From Streptomyces armeniacus (GTDB lineage: Bacteria > Actinomycetota > Actinomycetes > Streptomycetales > Streptomycetaceae): a stretch of DNA of 64,000 nucleotides. Shown piece by piece: positions 47,457 to 57,838 of this stretch. Made by a program: the position numbers and the translations under genes. Every line of letters starts with the position of its first letter. Within the stretch, counting starts at the first letter, position 1. Location: positions 6,129,367 to 6,193,366 of the forward strand of contig NZ_CP031320.1 in the NCBI RefSeq assembly GCF_003355155.1. The letters run 5' to 3'. The notes below the pieces were generated by a model. That model was not told the DNA's origin, searched no databases, and worked only from the letters and a program-made list of their open reading frames with translations.

Positions 47457-47984
47457 TTAATCTTCTGACACACGGGCGGCCGTCCGCAGCAGCGCCACCG
47501 CGCGCTCCGCGAGCGCGCGCGGGTCCGCGTCGATGGGCAGCGCGGCGCCGTTCTCGTCCGCCTCCAGCGGCTCCAGGTCGGCGAACTGCGAGTCCAGCAG
47601 CCCGCTCGGCATGAAGTGCCCGCGCCGCCCCGCCAGCCGCTCGGCGACGAGTTCGCGGGAGCCGGTGAGATGCAGGAAGTACAGCCCGGGTTCGGCGGAG
47701 CGGAGCCGGTCGCGGTACTGGCGCTTGAGCGCCGAGCAGCTCACGACGCCGCCCAGCCCGCGGTCCGTACGGCCGCGGGCCCACGCCCCGATGGCGTCGA
47801 GCCACGGCACGCGGTCGGTGTCGTCGAGCGGGGTTCCGGCGGACATCTTGGCGACGTTGGCCTCCGGGTGGAACGAGTCGGCCTCGGCGTAGGGCACACC
47901 GAGCTCATCGGCCAGCAGTTCGCCCACGGTGGACTTGCCCGTGCCGGACACCCCCATGACGACCACCACCTGCGGGATGGACAT
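47457..47984 (-). CDS. gntK: gluconokinase
   Basis: A 175-residue shikimate-kinase-fold gluconokinase, phosphorylating gluconate to 6-phosphogluconate: GVSGTGKSTVGELLA (P-loop), ADSFHPEANVAKM, CSALKRQYRDRLR, GHFMPSGLLDSQF. The stop lies inside a 14-bp palindrome (GAAGATTAATCTTC, 47452-47465). Confidence 0.95.
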   Translation of the reverse strand: MSIPQVVVVMGVSGTGKSTVGELLADELGVPYAEADSFHPEANVAKMSAGTPLDDTDRVPWLDAIGAWARGRTDRGLGGVVSCSALKRQYRDRLRSAEPGLYFLHLTGSRELVAERLAGRRGHFMPSGLLDSQFADLEPLEADENGAALPIDADPRALAERAVALLRTAARVSED

Positions 47985-48057
47985 GCACCTACCTCGCTGT
48001 CTCCGTCGGTTCTCGATCTCGGCTCAAAAGTACGATCAATTCACGTTACAGGGGCGT

Positions 48058-48068
48058 AAAAGTCATAC
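48058..48068. promoter_or_regulatory. candidate GntR operator AAAAGTCATAC
   Basis: Contains GT-CAT-AC, the GT-N3-AC core typical of FadR-subfamily operators. The same 11-mer occurs upstream of gntP at 50569-50579. This copy lies in the divergent gntK-gntR region, 42 bp before gntR. Confidence 0.55.
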
Positions 48069-48109
48069 ATAAATGGGTGGTGGTCCTGCCCGCACCGTAG
48101 GCTGATGCC

Positions 48110-48811
48110 ATGGACACACAGCGAGAGGGGCTGCACGCGAAGGTGCTCGCGTCGCTCGGACCCGCCATCACAGGGGGCGACTACCCGCCGGGCAGCGTGT
48201 TGCGCACCGACGAGCTGGAGCAGCACTTCTCGGTGTCGCGCACGGTCATGCGCGAGGCGATCCGGGTGCTGGAGTCCATGCACCTGGTGGTGTCGCGGCG
48301 GCGGGTCGGAGTGACCGTACGGCCGGCCGAGGAGTGGAACGTCTTCGACCCCCAGGTGATCGCCTGGCGGCTGCGCGGCGCGGGACGGGCGCAGCAGCTG
48401 CGTTCGCTCACGATGCTCCGCTCCGCCGTCGAGCCCGTCGCCGCCCGGCTGGCCGCCGAGCGCGCCACCCCGGAGCAGTGCGCCGAGCTGACCGAGCGCG
48501 CCATCGGCATGGTGGCCAACTCGCGCGGCCAGCAGCTCGACTCGTACCTGGTCCATGACATCGCCTTCCACCGCGTGGTCCTGCAGTCGTCGGGCAACGA
48601 GATGTTCGCCCGGCTCGGCGACGTCGTGGCCGCCGTCCTCACCGGCCGTACGGAGCACCAGGTGATGTTCACCGACCCCGACCCGCCCGCCGTCAGCCTG
48701 CACGTGCAGGTCGCGGAGGCGATACGGGAGGGGAACGCCGCGCGCGCCGAGGAGCTGACGCGGGAGATCACCGTCGGCGCGATGGCCGAGCTGGACGTGC
48801 TCGCGCCGTGA
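48110..48811 (+). CDS. gntR: FadR-subfamily GntR regulator of gluconate genes
   Basis: A 233-residue protein with a winged helix-turn-helix (LEQHFSVSRTVMREAIRVLESMHLV) and an all-helical FCD domain whose metal-binding Asp/His residues are plausible (HDIAFHRVVLQSSGN, SLHVQVAEAI). Probably represses gntK and gntP until gluconate or 6-phosphogluconate is present. Confidence 0.92.
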   Translation: MDTQREGLHAKVLASLGPAITGGDYPPGSVLRTDELEQHFSVSRTVMREAIRVLESMHLVVSRRRVGVTVRPAEEWNVFDPQVIAWRLRGAGRAQQLRSLTMLRSAVEPVAARLAAERATPEQCAELTERAIGMVANSRGQQLDSYLVHDIAFHRVVLQSSGNEMFARLGDVVAAVLTGRTEHQVMFTDPDPPAVSLHVQVAEAIREGNAARAEELTREITVGAMAELDVLAP

Positions 48812-48904
48812 GCGCCGCGCGCCCGGCGAACACCGCGGGCCCAGTGAGCGCCGCAAGCCTCGCCCCGGCCTGACCACCGGCCGCCCCCTGCATCCGTACG
48901 TCGG

Positions 48905-48941
48905 TGTGCCCCCGCAGCGAGGAACAGGCTGCGGGGGCACA
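48905..48941. terminator. bidirectional hairpin between gntR and gntP
   Basis: TGTGCCCCCGCAG (48905-48917) is perfectly complementary to CTGCGGGGGCACA (48929-48941) with an 11-base loop, between convergent genes. Confidence 0.75.
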
Positions 48942-49014
48942 CCCGTCGGGCCGCCCCAGAGGGGGGAGTGCGGGGCGGCCCTGCCTCGTACGCGCCGCGT
49001 GGCCCGACGTCCGC

Positions 49015-50496
<1,482 letters not shown>

Positions 50497-50536
50497 AAGG
50501 ACAACTCCATAGCGAGGACCGAACGGAAGCTACGTG

Positions 50537-50579
50537 ATTGGTAGTACCTATTCAAGAGTCTGGACGGGAAAAGTCATAC
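50537..50579. promoter_or_regulatory. two candidate GntR sites upstream of gntP
   Basis: ATTGGTAGTACCTAT (50537-50551) is a near-palindrome with core GT-AGT-AC. AAAAGTCATAC (50569-50579) repeats the sequence at 48058-48068 exactly. Both fit the FadR-type GT-N3-AC pattern. Confidence 0.55.
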
Positions 50580-52103
50580 GATTGGTTCGGGTGGCTCCGG
50601 TACGGCCTGCTCCGCGACCGGGTCCGCGGTCTGTCCCGCGGCGTGCTCCGCGCTCTGCTCAGCGGCCTCCGGCCACCGCTCGTACCAGCGCTGGTCCGCC
50701 TCCAGCTGCGCCGCCAGCGACACCAGCAGCGGCTCACTGCCGGCCGGCCCCAACAGCTGGGCGCCCAGCGGCAGTCCGGACTCCGTGAAGCCGGCCGGGA
50801 CGTTGACGCCGGGCCAGCCGAGCACGTTCCAGGGCCAGGCGTACGGGCAGTGGCCGATCATCGTCCGGTCCGTCTGCCAGCCGGACAGCGTGGCCAGGTC
50901 GCCGATCCGCGGCGGCGCGGTGGCCGTGGTGGGCGCCAGCACGACGTCGTACCGGCGGAACAGCGCCCCCACGCGCCGCCGCAGCGGCTCCTCGGCCGCG
51001 CGCGCGAGCCGCAGCGCCGGGCCGCCGAGCACACGCCCGGTGCGTGCCACACCGCGCGTACGGGGGTCGAGCAGCGCCGGGTCCGGCACCCGCCGGGTCC
51101 ACGCGCGTACGCCCGCGGTGGCGCGCGGCACGAAGGTGAGACCGATCGGGCCGTACGCCGGGTCCGCCTCGACGACCTCGTGGCCGAGCGCGGCCAGCCG
51201 TTCCGCGAGCGCCGTCACCCGGCCCCGTACGACCGGGTCGAGGATCTTCGGGGTGGCCGTGAAGGGCATCCTGAACGACAGCGCGATCCGCAGCCGTTCG
51301 GGCTCACGGGCGGCCGCCGCCACGACGTCCACGGGCGGCGGCCGGTGCAGGTCACCGGCCGTGCTGCCGCTGGCGGCCTGGAGGAGGAGCGCCGCGTCGG
51401 CGACCGTACGCGCGAGGGTGCCGTGCACGGTGATGCCGTGGAACGCCTCCGGGTCCGGCCACGACGAGATCCGGCCGCGCTGCGGCTTGATGCCGACGAG
51501 ATGCGTCCAGGCCGACGGGATACGGACCGAACCCGCGCCGTCCGACCCGAGCGCGCCGCCGACCAGCCCGGCGGACACGGCCGCGGCGGAGCCGCCGGAC
51601 GAGCCGCCGGGGGTGTACGCGAGGTCCCACGGGTTGCGGGTGTCGCCGAACGCCGGGCCCTCGGTGAACGGCCACTGGCCCAGCTCCGGGGTGTTCGTCT
51701 TGCCGACGATGACGGCGCCTGCCGCCCGCAGCCGGCGTACGGCCTCGGCGTCCGCCGTCTTGCGGGTGAAGTCGCCGGCGCAGCCGAAGGCCGTGGGCTC
51801 GCCCGCGAGATCCGTGTCGTCCTTGATCGCGACCGGTACGCCGAGCAGCGGCGCACGCTCCCCCGCCGCCAGCCGTACGTCGGCCGCGTCGGCCTCGGCG
51901 AGGGCGGCCTCGCGGCGGACGAGCCGGAAGGCGTTCAGGGTGGCCTGGGTGGCGTCGATACGGGCGAGCGCCTGCTCGGTGAGCGCCCGCGACGTCACCT
52001 CGCCCGCGGCGAGGGCGCGGGCCTGGGCGGTGAGGCCGCGCACGGGGGGCGCGGCGGGCGTGGGCGCGGGGCTCGGGGAGACGTCCCCGTCCGGTCCGGA
52101 CAC
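50574..52103 (-). CDS. amidase signature family protein
   Basis: A 509-residue amidase with the Ser-cisSer-Lys triad context: VAIKDD (Lys), GGSSGGSAAAVSAGL (Ser region) and GSDGAGSVRIPSAW (nucleophile region). The GTG at 52103 follows AGGAGGGG. The amide substrate is unknown. Its 3' end reaches the gntP upstream sites. Confidence 0.9.
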   Translation of the reverse strand: MSGPDGDVSPSPAPTPAAPPVRGLTAQARALAAGEVTSRALTEQALARIDATQATLNAFRLVRREAALAEADAADVRLAAGERAPLLGVPVAIKDDTDLAGEPTAFGCAGDFTRKTADAEAVRRLRAAGAVIVGKTNTPELGQWPFTEGPAFGDTRNPWDLAYTPGGSSGGSAAAVSAGLVGGALGSDGAGSVRIPSAWTHLVGIKPQRGRISSWPDPEAFHGITVHGTLARTVADAALLLQAASGSTAGDLHRPPPVDVVAAAAREPERLRIALSFRMPFTATPKILDPVVRGRVTALAERLAALGHEVVEADPAYGPIGLTFVPRATAGVRAWTRRVPDPALLDPRTRGVARTGRVLGGPALRLARAAEEPLRRRVGALFRRYDVVLAPTTATAPPRIGDLATLSGWQTDRTMIGHCPYAWPWNVLGWPGVNVPAGFTESGLPLGAQLLGPAGSEPLLVSLAAQLEADQRWYERWPEAAEQSAEHAAGQTADPVAEQAVPEPPEPIV

Positions 52104-52554
52104 GTGAACCCCTCCTGCTACTCGCGGGTAAGTCCGTCCATCTTGGGCCATGGACGCGCGGCTCACAACGCCCGCGACAGCGGAGGCGGAAGTGGAGGCG
52201 GCAGCGGAAGCAGCGGCGGAGGCCGGGAAGCGGGGCGGCCGGCAGGCGCGGGAAGGGGCGAGAAAGGGCGAGAACTCGTCATCCCCCGGGGAGCCACCCG
52301 TGCGCCCAACGATGCGGGCGGAGCAGGGGTGGTGCATCGCCCCGGGGGACGACCCCCGTTACCCCCCGTTGTTGGCGCGGACGGGACCGGGGGAACGTGC
52401 CCCGCCCGCGCCATTTGCGCGAACCCAGAGGTACGGGGGGAACCTCGGGTATCTCGCGCCGCCGATGACCAGTCGGCTCATTCTCTACAGCGTCACGCGC
52501 AGCGAAAGTGTCACACCGGCCGTTCAGCTGTCCGAAACGCCGGGGTTGACTGGG
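52104..52554. other. 450-bp gap upstream of the amidase
   Basis: Very GC-rich, with several long ORFs on both strands that look like chance. GCCCCGGGGGACGACCCCC at about 52340 could form a weak hairpin. No gene, RNA or clear promoter recognised. Confidence 0.5.
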
Positions 52555-53982
52555 CTACTTGGGGGTGCTGTCCCCGGAACCGGCGTCCGAGCCGGCGTCC
52601 TTGCCGTCGGCGGAACCGCCGGAGTCCGTGCCGGAGGTCGGGGCCTCGGTGCCGGCCGACTCACCGCCGGTGTCGCCGCTGGTCGTACCGCCCGAGTCGG
52701 TGCTGCCGCCGGTGGTGCTGTCGCCGCCGTCGCCACCGTCTCCGCCGTCGCCGGTCTCACCGCTTTCGCCGGCGTCGCCGCCCTCGCCGCCGGTGTCACC
52801 ACCGGAACCGCCCGTGCCTCCGGTATCGCCACCGGAACCGCCGGAACCGCCCGACCCGCCGGAGCCGCCCGACCCGCCGGGGTCCTTGCCGCCCTCGCCG
52901 CCGGTGTCACCACCGGAACCGCCGGAGCCGCCCGTGTCGCCGCCGGTGCTGCCTTCGCCGCCCTCGCCGCCGGTAGAACCGCCGCCCGGCGAACCGCCGA
53001 CGGTCCCGCCGCCGTACTGCGCGCAGTACGTCTGGACGGCCGTGGGCCCGCCCGCCGCGTGCTCCAGCTTCGTACGGTCCTCGCCCGCGATGGTGCCGTC
53101 GGCGTACGCCTTGCACAGCGCCTTGACGATGGCCTCCGTCTCGGCGTCGTCCGGCATCCGCTCGCCGTTCCAGCCGTCGCCGATCGTGCCGCCGCCGGGC
53201 GAGCTGGACTTGCCGTCCTCGGTACGGCCTGAGCCGGGCTCGTCGTCCGGCGTGCCGGGCTTGCCGTCCTTCCCGTTCTTGCCGTGCGGATCGCCCTTGC
53301 CGTGCCGGTGGCCGCCGTCCCGCTCGTCACCGTCCGCACCGTCCGGGCTGTCCGCGGGAGACACGCTCACCGCGGGCTTCGCGGGGCCGCCGCCTCCGCC
53401 GCCGAACGGCGTCGGGATCACACCGGCCCCGGCCGCCACGGCCACTCCGCCGAGCGCGCAGCCGGCGACCGCCATCGCAAGTCCGGCCCGCAGCGGTCTT
53501 CCGGTCAGCCCGGGCAGTGCCCGTACGAATATGCGCCGGCCGCCGCCGGAACGGGTCCCGGCGGCCGGTCCGGAACGTGCGCCGGAGCCGGAAGCGGAGG
53601 CGGAGGCGGAACCGGACCGGGCCCCTGACCCGGACCAGACTCCCGCGCCCGCCGGCGTGCCGAACTGCGCGCCCGGCACCGTCGCCCCGGCCACGACTCC
53701 CGACACCGTTGCCACCGAACCGCTGCGCAGGACCCCCTCCTGCGCGGAGCGGAACGCGTCCACCGCCGCTGCCTCGCCCGGCAGTTCACCGGCGGGCAGC
53801 TCAGCAGGGGACGTGCGGCAGAGCAGGCCGTCCGCCGGCTCCGCGGACAGCGCGCCGAGCGCCGTCGCGAGCCGGTCCGCGCTGCCGCCGTAGCCGTTCA
53901 GCCGGGTGCCGTCGACCGGCAGGCCGCGCAGCAGACGCTCCGCGGTCTCTTCGTCCAGCCATTCGTACCGGTCGTCCGACAT
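52555..53982 (-). CDS. glycine-rich single-TM protein, putative anti-sigma factor
   Basis: About 475 residues. The N-terminal cytoplasmic part begins SDDRYEWLDEETAERLLRG; one membrane segment follows (LRAGLAMAVAGCALGGVAV) and then a large extracytoplasmic region. The last 180 residues are Gly/Ser/Thr/Asp-rich repeats (GGSGGSGG, GGDTGGEGG). It starts at the end of the ECF sigma gene (ATG 53982, GAGGGAAAC upstream), the usual position of an anti-sigma factor, but no zinc-binding HxxxCxxC is present, so the role is inferred from context. Confidence 0.75.
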   Translation of the reverse strand: MSDDRYEWLDEETAERLLRGLPVDGTRLNGYGGSADRLATALGALSAEPADGLLCRTSPAELPAGELPGEAAAVDAFRSAQEGVLRSGSVATVSGVVAGATVPGAQFGTPAGAGVWSGSGARSGSASASASGSGARSGPAAGTRSGGGRRIFVRALPGLTGRPLRAGLAMAVAGCALGGVAVAAGAGVIPTPFGGGGGGPAKPAVSVSPADSPDGADGDERDGGHRHGKGDPHGKNGKDGKPGTPDDEPGSGRTEDGKSSSPGGGTIGDGWNGERMPDDAETEAIVKALCKAYADGTIAGEDRTKLEHAAGGPTAVQTYCAQYGGGTVGGSPGGGSTGGEGGEGSTGGDTGGSGGSGGDTGGEGGKDPGGSGGSGGSGGSGGSGGDTGGTGGSGGDTGGEGGDAGESGETGDGGDGGDGGDSTTGGSTDSGGTTSGDTGGESAGTEAPTSGTDSGGSADGKDAGSDAGSGDSTPK

Positions 53983-54668
53983 CACGTTTCCCTCAGCGTT
54001 CGCGCGGCGTTCCGCGTCACACCGCGTGGCAAATCCCGCTGTGACGGGTTGCGTTGCGGCGGGGGCGCACCACCGTTCCCGTCCGCCCCTTCAGCCGCCT
54101 CTTCCTCCGGTCCCTCCGCCTCTCCGTCCAGCATTTCGGCGAGCTTGCGCAGTCCGCGGTGTGCGGCCGTACGGACCGCGCCCGGCCGCTTGCCCAGCAC
54201 CTGGGCCGCGCTCTTGGCGTCGAGGCCGACCACGACACGCAGCACCACCGCCTCCGCCTGGTCGCGCGGCAGGCTGGCGATGGCCCGCATCGTACGGCCC
54301 GTGCCGAGCGCCTCCAGCGCCAGATCGGCGGTGTCCGCGCCGCCGGGCAGCGAGGCCAGTTCAGTGTCGTCGCCCGCGACGGCGGGCCGGCGGCCACGCA
54401 TCCGGATGTGGTCCAGCGCGCGATTGCGGGCGATACGCGCCGCCCAGCCGCGGAAGCGGTCGGCGTCGCCGTGGAAACGTGTGATGTCCCGCGCGATCTG
54501 GAGCCAGGCCTCCGAGGCCACGTCCTCCGCGTCCGGGTCCGGCACCAGCGTCCGTATGTATCCGAGCAGCCTCGGGTGCACGGTGCGGTACACAGTGCGG
54601 AAGGCGCTCTCGTCCCCGTCCTGTGCCGCGCGCACCGCGGCGGTCAGTTCCGCGTCATCCCCCTGCAC
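53982..54668 (-). CDS. ECF-family RNA polymerase sigma factor
   Basis: A 228-residue sigma-70-like protein. Region 2: FRTVYRTVHPRLLGYIRTLV, DAEDVASEAWLQIARD, FRGWAARIARNRALDHIRM. Region 4: LPRDQAEAVVLRVVVGLDAKSAAQVLGKRPGAVRTAAHRGLRKL. GTG 54668 with GAGGA 8 bases upstream is chosen; the frame stays open to 54836. The C-terminal tail is Gly/Glu-rich. Confidence 0.9.
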   Translation of the reverse strand: MQGDDAELTAAVRAAQDGDESAFRTVYRTVHPRLLGYIRTLVPDPDAEDVASEAWLQIARDITRFHGDADRFRGWAARIARNRALDHIRMRGRRPAVAGDDTELASLPGGADTADLALEALGTGRTMRAIASLPRDQAEAVVLRVVVGLDAKSAAQVLGKRPGAVRTAAHRGLRKLAEMLDGEAEGPEEEAAEGADGNGGAPPPQRNPSQRDLPRGVTRNAARTLRET

Positions 54669-55002
54669 GCCCGTGTCCTCGCCCCATCCGCGACATCGCG
54701 ATCCGTTCGGCGACGCCCCTGGCCGGACGCCGTTCCTGTCGCTGCTTACTGTTCTGCATCGACCTGCGTCAATGCATGGGCTGAACGGTACGACCAACTG
54801 TGCTTCCGCGTCCATGCCGGACTGGCGAGTAGCCACGCGGTGGTCGCGGGGTAACAGAAAGCTGTGCCTTGGCGCTGTGTTAAATGCGGACCTGCTGCTG
54901 GTTGGTGCGTCCGTACCGTGAGGACGGCCGAGGTCTCTCCTGTGGGGGGTGGCGACCTCGGCCGTCTTCCTTTCCGCTTCCGGTCGGGACCGGGTTCCGC
55001 AT
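54669..55002. other. gap between ECF sigma and hexosaminidase genes
   Basis: Carries the sigma-gene promoter region (AT-richer around 54850-54885) and the hexosaminidase terminator. An ORF from ATG 54884 on the plus strand runs across the hairpin and is not convincing. Confidence 0.6.
54920..54969 (-). terminator. terminator hairpin after the hexosaminidase gene
   Basis: GAGGACGGCCGAGGTC (54920-54935) pairs with GACCTCGGCCGTCTTC (54954-54969) with one mismatch, around an 18-base loop. It lies 34 bp after the stop on the minus strand. Confidence 0.8.
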
Positions 55003-56670
55003 TCACTCCACCCGGTCCGCCAGCGCGTTGAACTCCCTCCAGTTCAGGCGCGGTTCACGGGGATCCCAGAGTTTCTGCGCGGTGGCTTTCAGCGGCATCC
55101 GGATGCCCTTCGCGACCTGTTCCTGAGTCTGGCTGTCCGCCAGGTCGCACCACACGGCGAAGCGCCCGCCGAGGATGCGGTCGGGCCCGGAGAGCGCCTT
55201 CGGCACCGGCTCGGTGCCGCGTACGACGGCCGGTGTCCACTGCTCGTAGATACGCTCGCCGGTCGGATAGGTGAAGTCGTTGGGCTCACCGAGAACGTAG
55301 TAGAGGAACTCGTCATTGAGGTTGACGACCTTCCACCCCTCCCGCAGATACTCCACCGGCTCGCGCTCGCCGATCTCCTTGCCCGTCCAGTACGCGACCT
55401 CGCGCCCCTTGCTCGGCTTGACGGTCCCGCCGCGGTGCATCCCGTCGTTCCACACCTGCGGGGTCTTGCCGTGCTTCCGCACGACGGCAGCGCGGTCGTT
55501 CAGCCACGCCGTCGCGAGATCCTGCACGCCGGCGCGCGCGCCGTACCGCTCGCGCGCGGCGGCGGCCAGCTCCGGATAGGCGGCCGCCGGGTCCTCGGAC
55601 ATCAGCGCGCGGTACTCGTCGCCGCCCAAGTGCCAGTACGGGCCCGGGAACAGCTCCGCGTACTCGTTCAGCAGATCGTCCACGATCTTCGCCGCGTCCG
55701 GGTTCGCGATGTCCACCGCGCCCTGCACGGGGGTGCCGGACGCGTTCTTCAGCTGCAGGCCGGGGTGCTTCTCCAGCACCGCGCCCAGGTGGCCCGGCGA
55801 GTCGATCTCCGGAATCACCGTGATGTGCCGCGACTTCGCCAGCCGCACGATGTCGCGCACCTGCTTCTTCGTGAGGTGCGGATCGGAGACCACCTCGGGG
55901 TGCGAGTCGCTCTCGACGCGGAACGCCTGGTCGTCGGAGAGGTGCAGCTGCAGCTGGTTCAGCTTGAGATCGCCCATCTCGCGGATCCGGTCCTCGATCC
56001 ACTCCGCGCTGAAGTGCTTGCGCGCGATGTCCAGCATGAACCCGCGCTGCGCCCGGTCCGGCCGGTCCCGCACCACGCCGTCGGCGAAGCCGCCCTGCGC
56101 CCGTACGGTCTGGAGCAGCGTGCGGGTGCCGTAGAACACGCCCGCGTCGGACGAGCCGGTGATCCGTACGCGGCCGTCGCGGCTGGTGAGCACGTAGCTC
56201 TCGCGGGCGGTTGTGCCGCCCTTGTCGGCCTTGTCGGCCGTGCCCTTCGTGCCTGCCGTACGGAGCTCCACGTCGCCGGTGCGGGCCGGGCCCTCCGCGT
56301 ACGGGATGTTCAGCTCGCGCGCGAGCAGCCGCGCCTCGTCTTCCAGCGGCCCGCCGGCATCCGCGACCACGCGCCCGCCGTCGCCCGGCTTCCAGCCGGG
56401 GCCGCGCACGGGCTGCCAGTCCCGTACGGCGGGCACGGCCTCGGGGGCGGGGCCCAGCCGGTCCGGGCGCTTCGGGGTGGGCGGCGCGGAGTCCGTCGCC
56501 GACGGGGCGGTGGCGTCGGTGTCCTCGGCGCTGCCGGCGCCGGCATCACCGTTCGAACCGTCGCCGTCGCCGGACAGCGCCCAGACGCTGACGCCCAGCA
56601 CGGCGGCGAATCCGAGGAGCGCCGCGCAGAGCACGAGGATCTTTGGCCTGTCGAACCACGTACGTACCAT
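55003..56670 (-). CDS. GH20 beta-N-acetylhexosaminidase, membrane-anchored or secreted
   Basis: A 555-residue glycoside hydrolase family 20 enzyme removing terminal GlcNAc, as from chitin oligomers. N-terminal hydrophobic anchor (ILVLCAALLGFAAVLGVSVWAL), Ser/Thr/Pro/Asp linker, GH20b domain, then catalytic motif HLGGDEY with the acid Glu and preceding Asp. The ATG at 56670 is only about 20 bp from the truncated conjugation gene, so its native promoter may be missing and it may now be read through from that operon. Confidence 0.92.
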   Translation of the reverse strand: MVRTWFDRPKILVLCAALLGFAAVLGVSVWALSGDGDGSNGDAGAGSAEDTDATAPSATDSAPPTPKRPDRLGPAPEAVPAVRDWQPVRGPGWKPGDGGRVVADAGGPLEDEARLLARELNIPYAEGPARTGDVELRTAGTKGTADKADKGGTTARESYVLTSRDGRVRITGSSDAGVFYGTRTLLQTVRAQGGFADGVVRDRPDRAQRGFMLDIARKHFSAEWIEDRIREMGDLKLNQLQLHLSDDQAFRVESDSHPEVVSDPHLTKKQVRDIVRLAKSRHITVIPEIDSPGHLGAVLEKHPGLQLKNASGTPVQGAVDIANPDAAKIVDDLLNEYAELFPGPYWHLGGDEYRALMSEDPAAAYPELAAAARERYGARAGVQDLATAWLNDRAAVVRKHGKTPQVWNDGMHRGGTVKPSKGREVAYWTGKEIGEREPVEYLREGWKVVNLNDEFLYYVLGEPNDFTYPTGERIYEQWTPAVVRGTEPVPKALSGPDRILGGRFAVWCDLADSQTQEQVAKGIRMPLKATAQKLWDPREPRLNWREFNALADRVE

Positions 56671-57838
56671 GCCGCCCACGGTATGGGCCCCACCCCACCG
56701 GTACGGACGGGGGCGGGAGGACGGAGCGGGCCCCGGCGCGTTGGAGGCCGGGGGCGTCCGGATCGAGCGGCAGGTGCGCCATGGCCGCCAGCTCGGGCAC
56801 GGAGAGAACCGCTGACCCTCGGGGGAAGGCGCGTTGGGCCAGGGCACGTTCAGGGAGGCGGGTGCGGGCGAGCCAGTTGCGGTCGGCGAACAGGCCGAAG
56901 GCGGAGGCGAGCGCATGGGCTCGACCGCGCACGGCCTGCTCGGCTCCGTCCGATTCCGGGCAGCGGGTGGCGGCGTAGGTGATCCCGGTCTGCCACTGGG
57001 GCCCGGCGAGCTTCGAAGCGGACTGGCGTACGGCGGCGCCGTATTCGGGATCGAGCTTGCCGGTGGCGGACGGCTGAGGGCGGTGCGCCAGCAGCGCCGC
57101 CAGCGCGGGGAGACGGGGAGCCGGTCGTCCGGCCTTGAGGCGGCGGGCGGCACGCCGGGCGCGGCGAAGCGCGATGCCGGTGGCGGGACGGACGAGGAAC
57201 TGGACGAGCGCGTGCTCGTCCTCGCCCATACCGGTACCGGCCTGCAACAGGGCACGGAGGGGATCGCTCTTGTGCTCGGTGCGCAGCGGCAGCGCCGGGG
57301 GACGGGCCGGCCGGAGCCTCCCCCCGGAGACGACGTGTCCGGCCGGAAGGGGCGGCCCGGGGGCGCTGACCTGGGTGTGGGCGCCGGGCCAGGCGGCTTC
57401 GACCGCGCGGCGTACGAGGTTGAGCGGGACGGTGCCGGGCACCCACAGGCGGATACGCAGACCGGTGTGGGACCAGGCGTACTCGAAGGCGAGATGCGGT
57501 TGGCCCGTGGTGATCCGGCGCCACCACGGGCGTTGGAGGCCGGAGAGCTGAGCCCACAGGACTTCGCCGCCCTGCGGCGCAACCGTGGGAGGGGCGAGGA
57601 CATCGACCAGCCGGGCTCCGGAGGCGAAGCGCTCCTGCCGCCAGCGAGCGAGTCGACGCCGGGCGCCGTATCCGATCGCGCTCGCGACGGCGGCCGAGGG
57701 GAGGAGGACGAGGGCGTGCGCGGCGCACCAGCCGGTCACGCCGTGGGCCACGCCGCTCCACGCGGTGGCGGGGCCGAGCAGGAAGCGAGTCAACGGGCTG
57801 TCGCCCAGGGCATCGGCGAGCTGGCAGCGTGCTGTCAC
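56546..57838 (-). pseudogene. 3'-truncated type IV coupling-protein/TraG-like ATPase
   Basis: An open frame of 430 codons matching the N-terminal part of conjugation ATPases carried by actinobacterial T4SS islands: RRITTGQPHLAFEYAWS, LRIRLWVPGTVP, SVLSVPELAAMAHLP, GARSVLPPPSVPVG. Family members continue into a P-loop domain; here similarity ends at about residue 383 (nt about 56690) and the last 47 codons are Arg-rich out-of-frame reading of the hexosaminidase leader and 5' end. No Walker A or B remains. GTG overlaps the VirB4-like stop (GTGA). Confidence 0.7.

Noticed and set aside
47452..47465. 14-bp perfect palindrome GAAGATTAATCTTC as an operator
   Set aside because: It overlaps the gntK stop codon between convergent gene ends and has no promoter nearby; a weak terminator stem or chance is more likely.
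52560..53020. Dense short repeats resembling a CRISPR-like or satellite array
   Set aside because: They are codon-level repeats encoding Gly/Ser/Thr/Asp runs in one reading frame, without constant repeats or spacers.
54884..55126. Possible leader peptide (CCW near the start) followed by a hairpin, suggesting attenuation
   Set aside because: No plus-strand gene lies downstream; the hairpin is better explained as the terminator of the minus-strand hexosaminidase gene.
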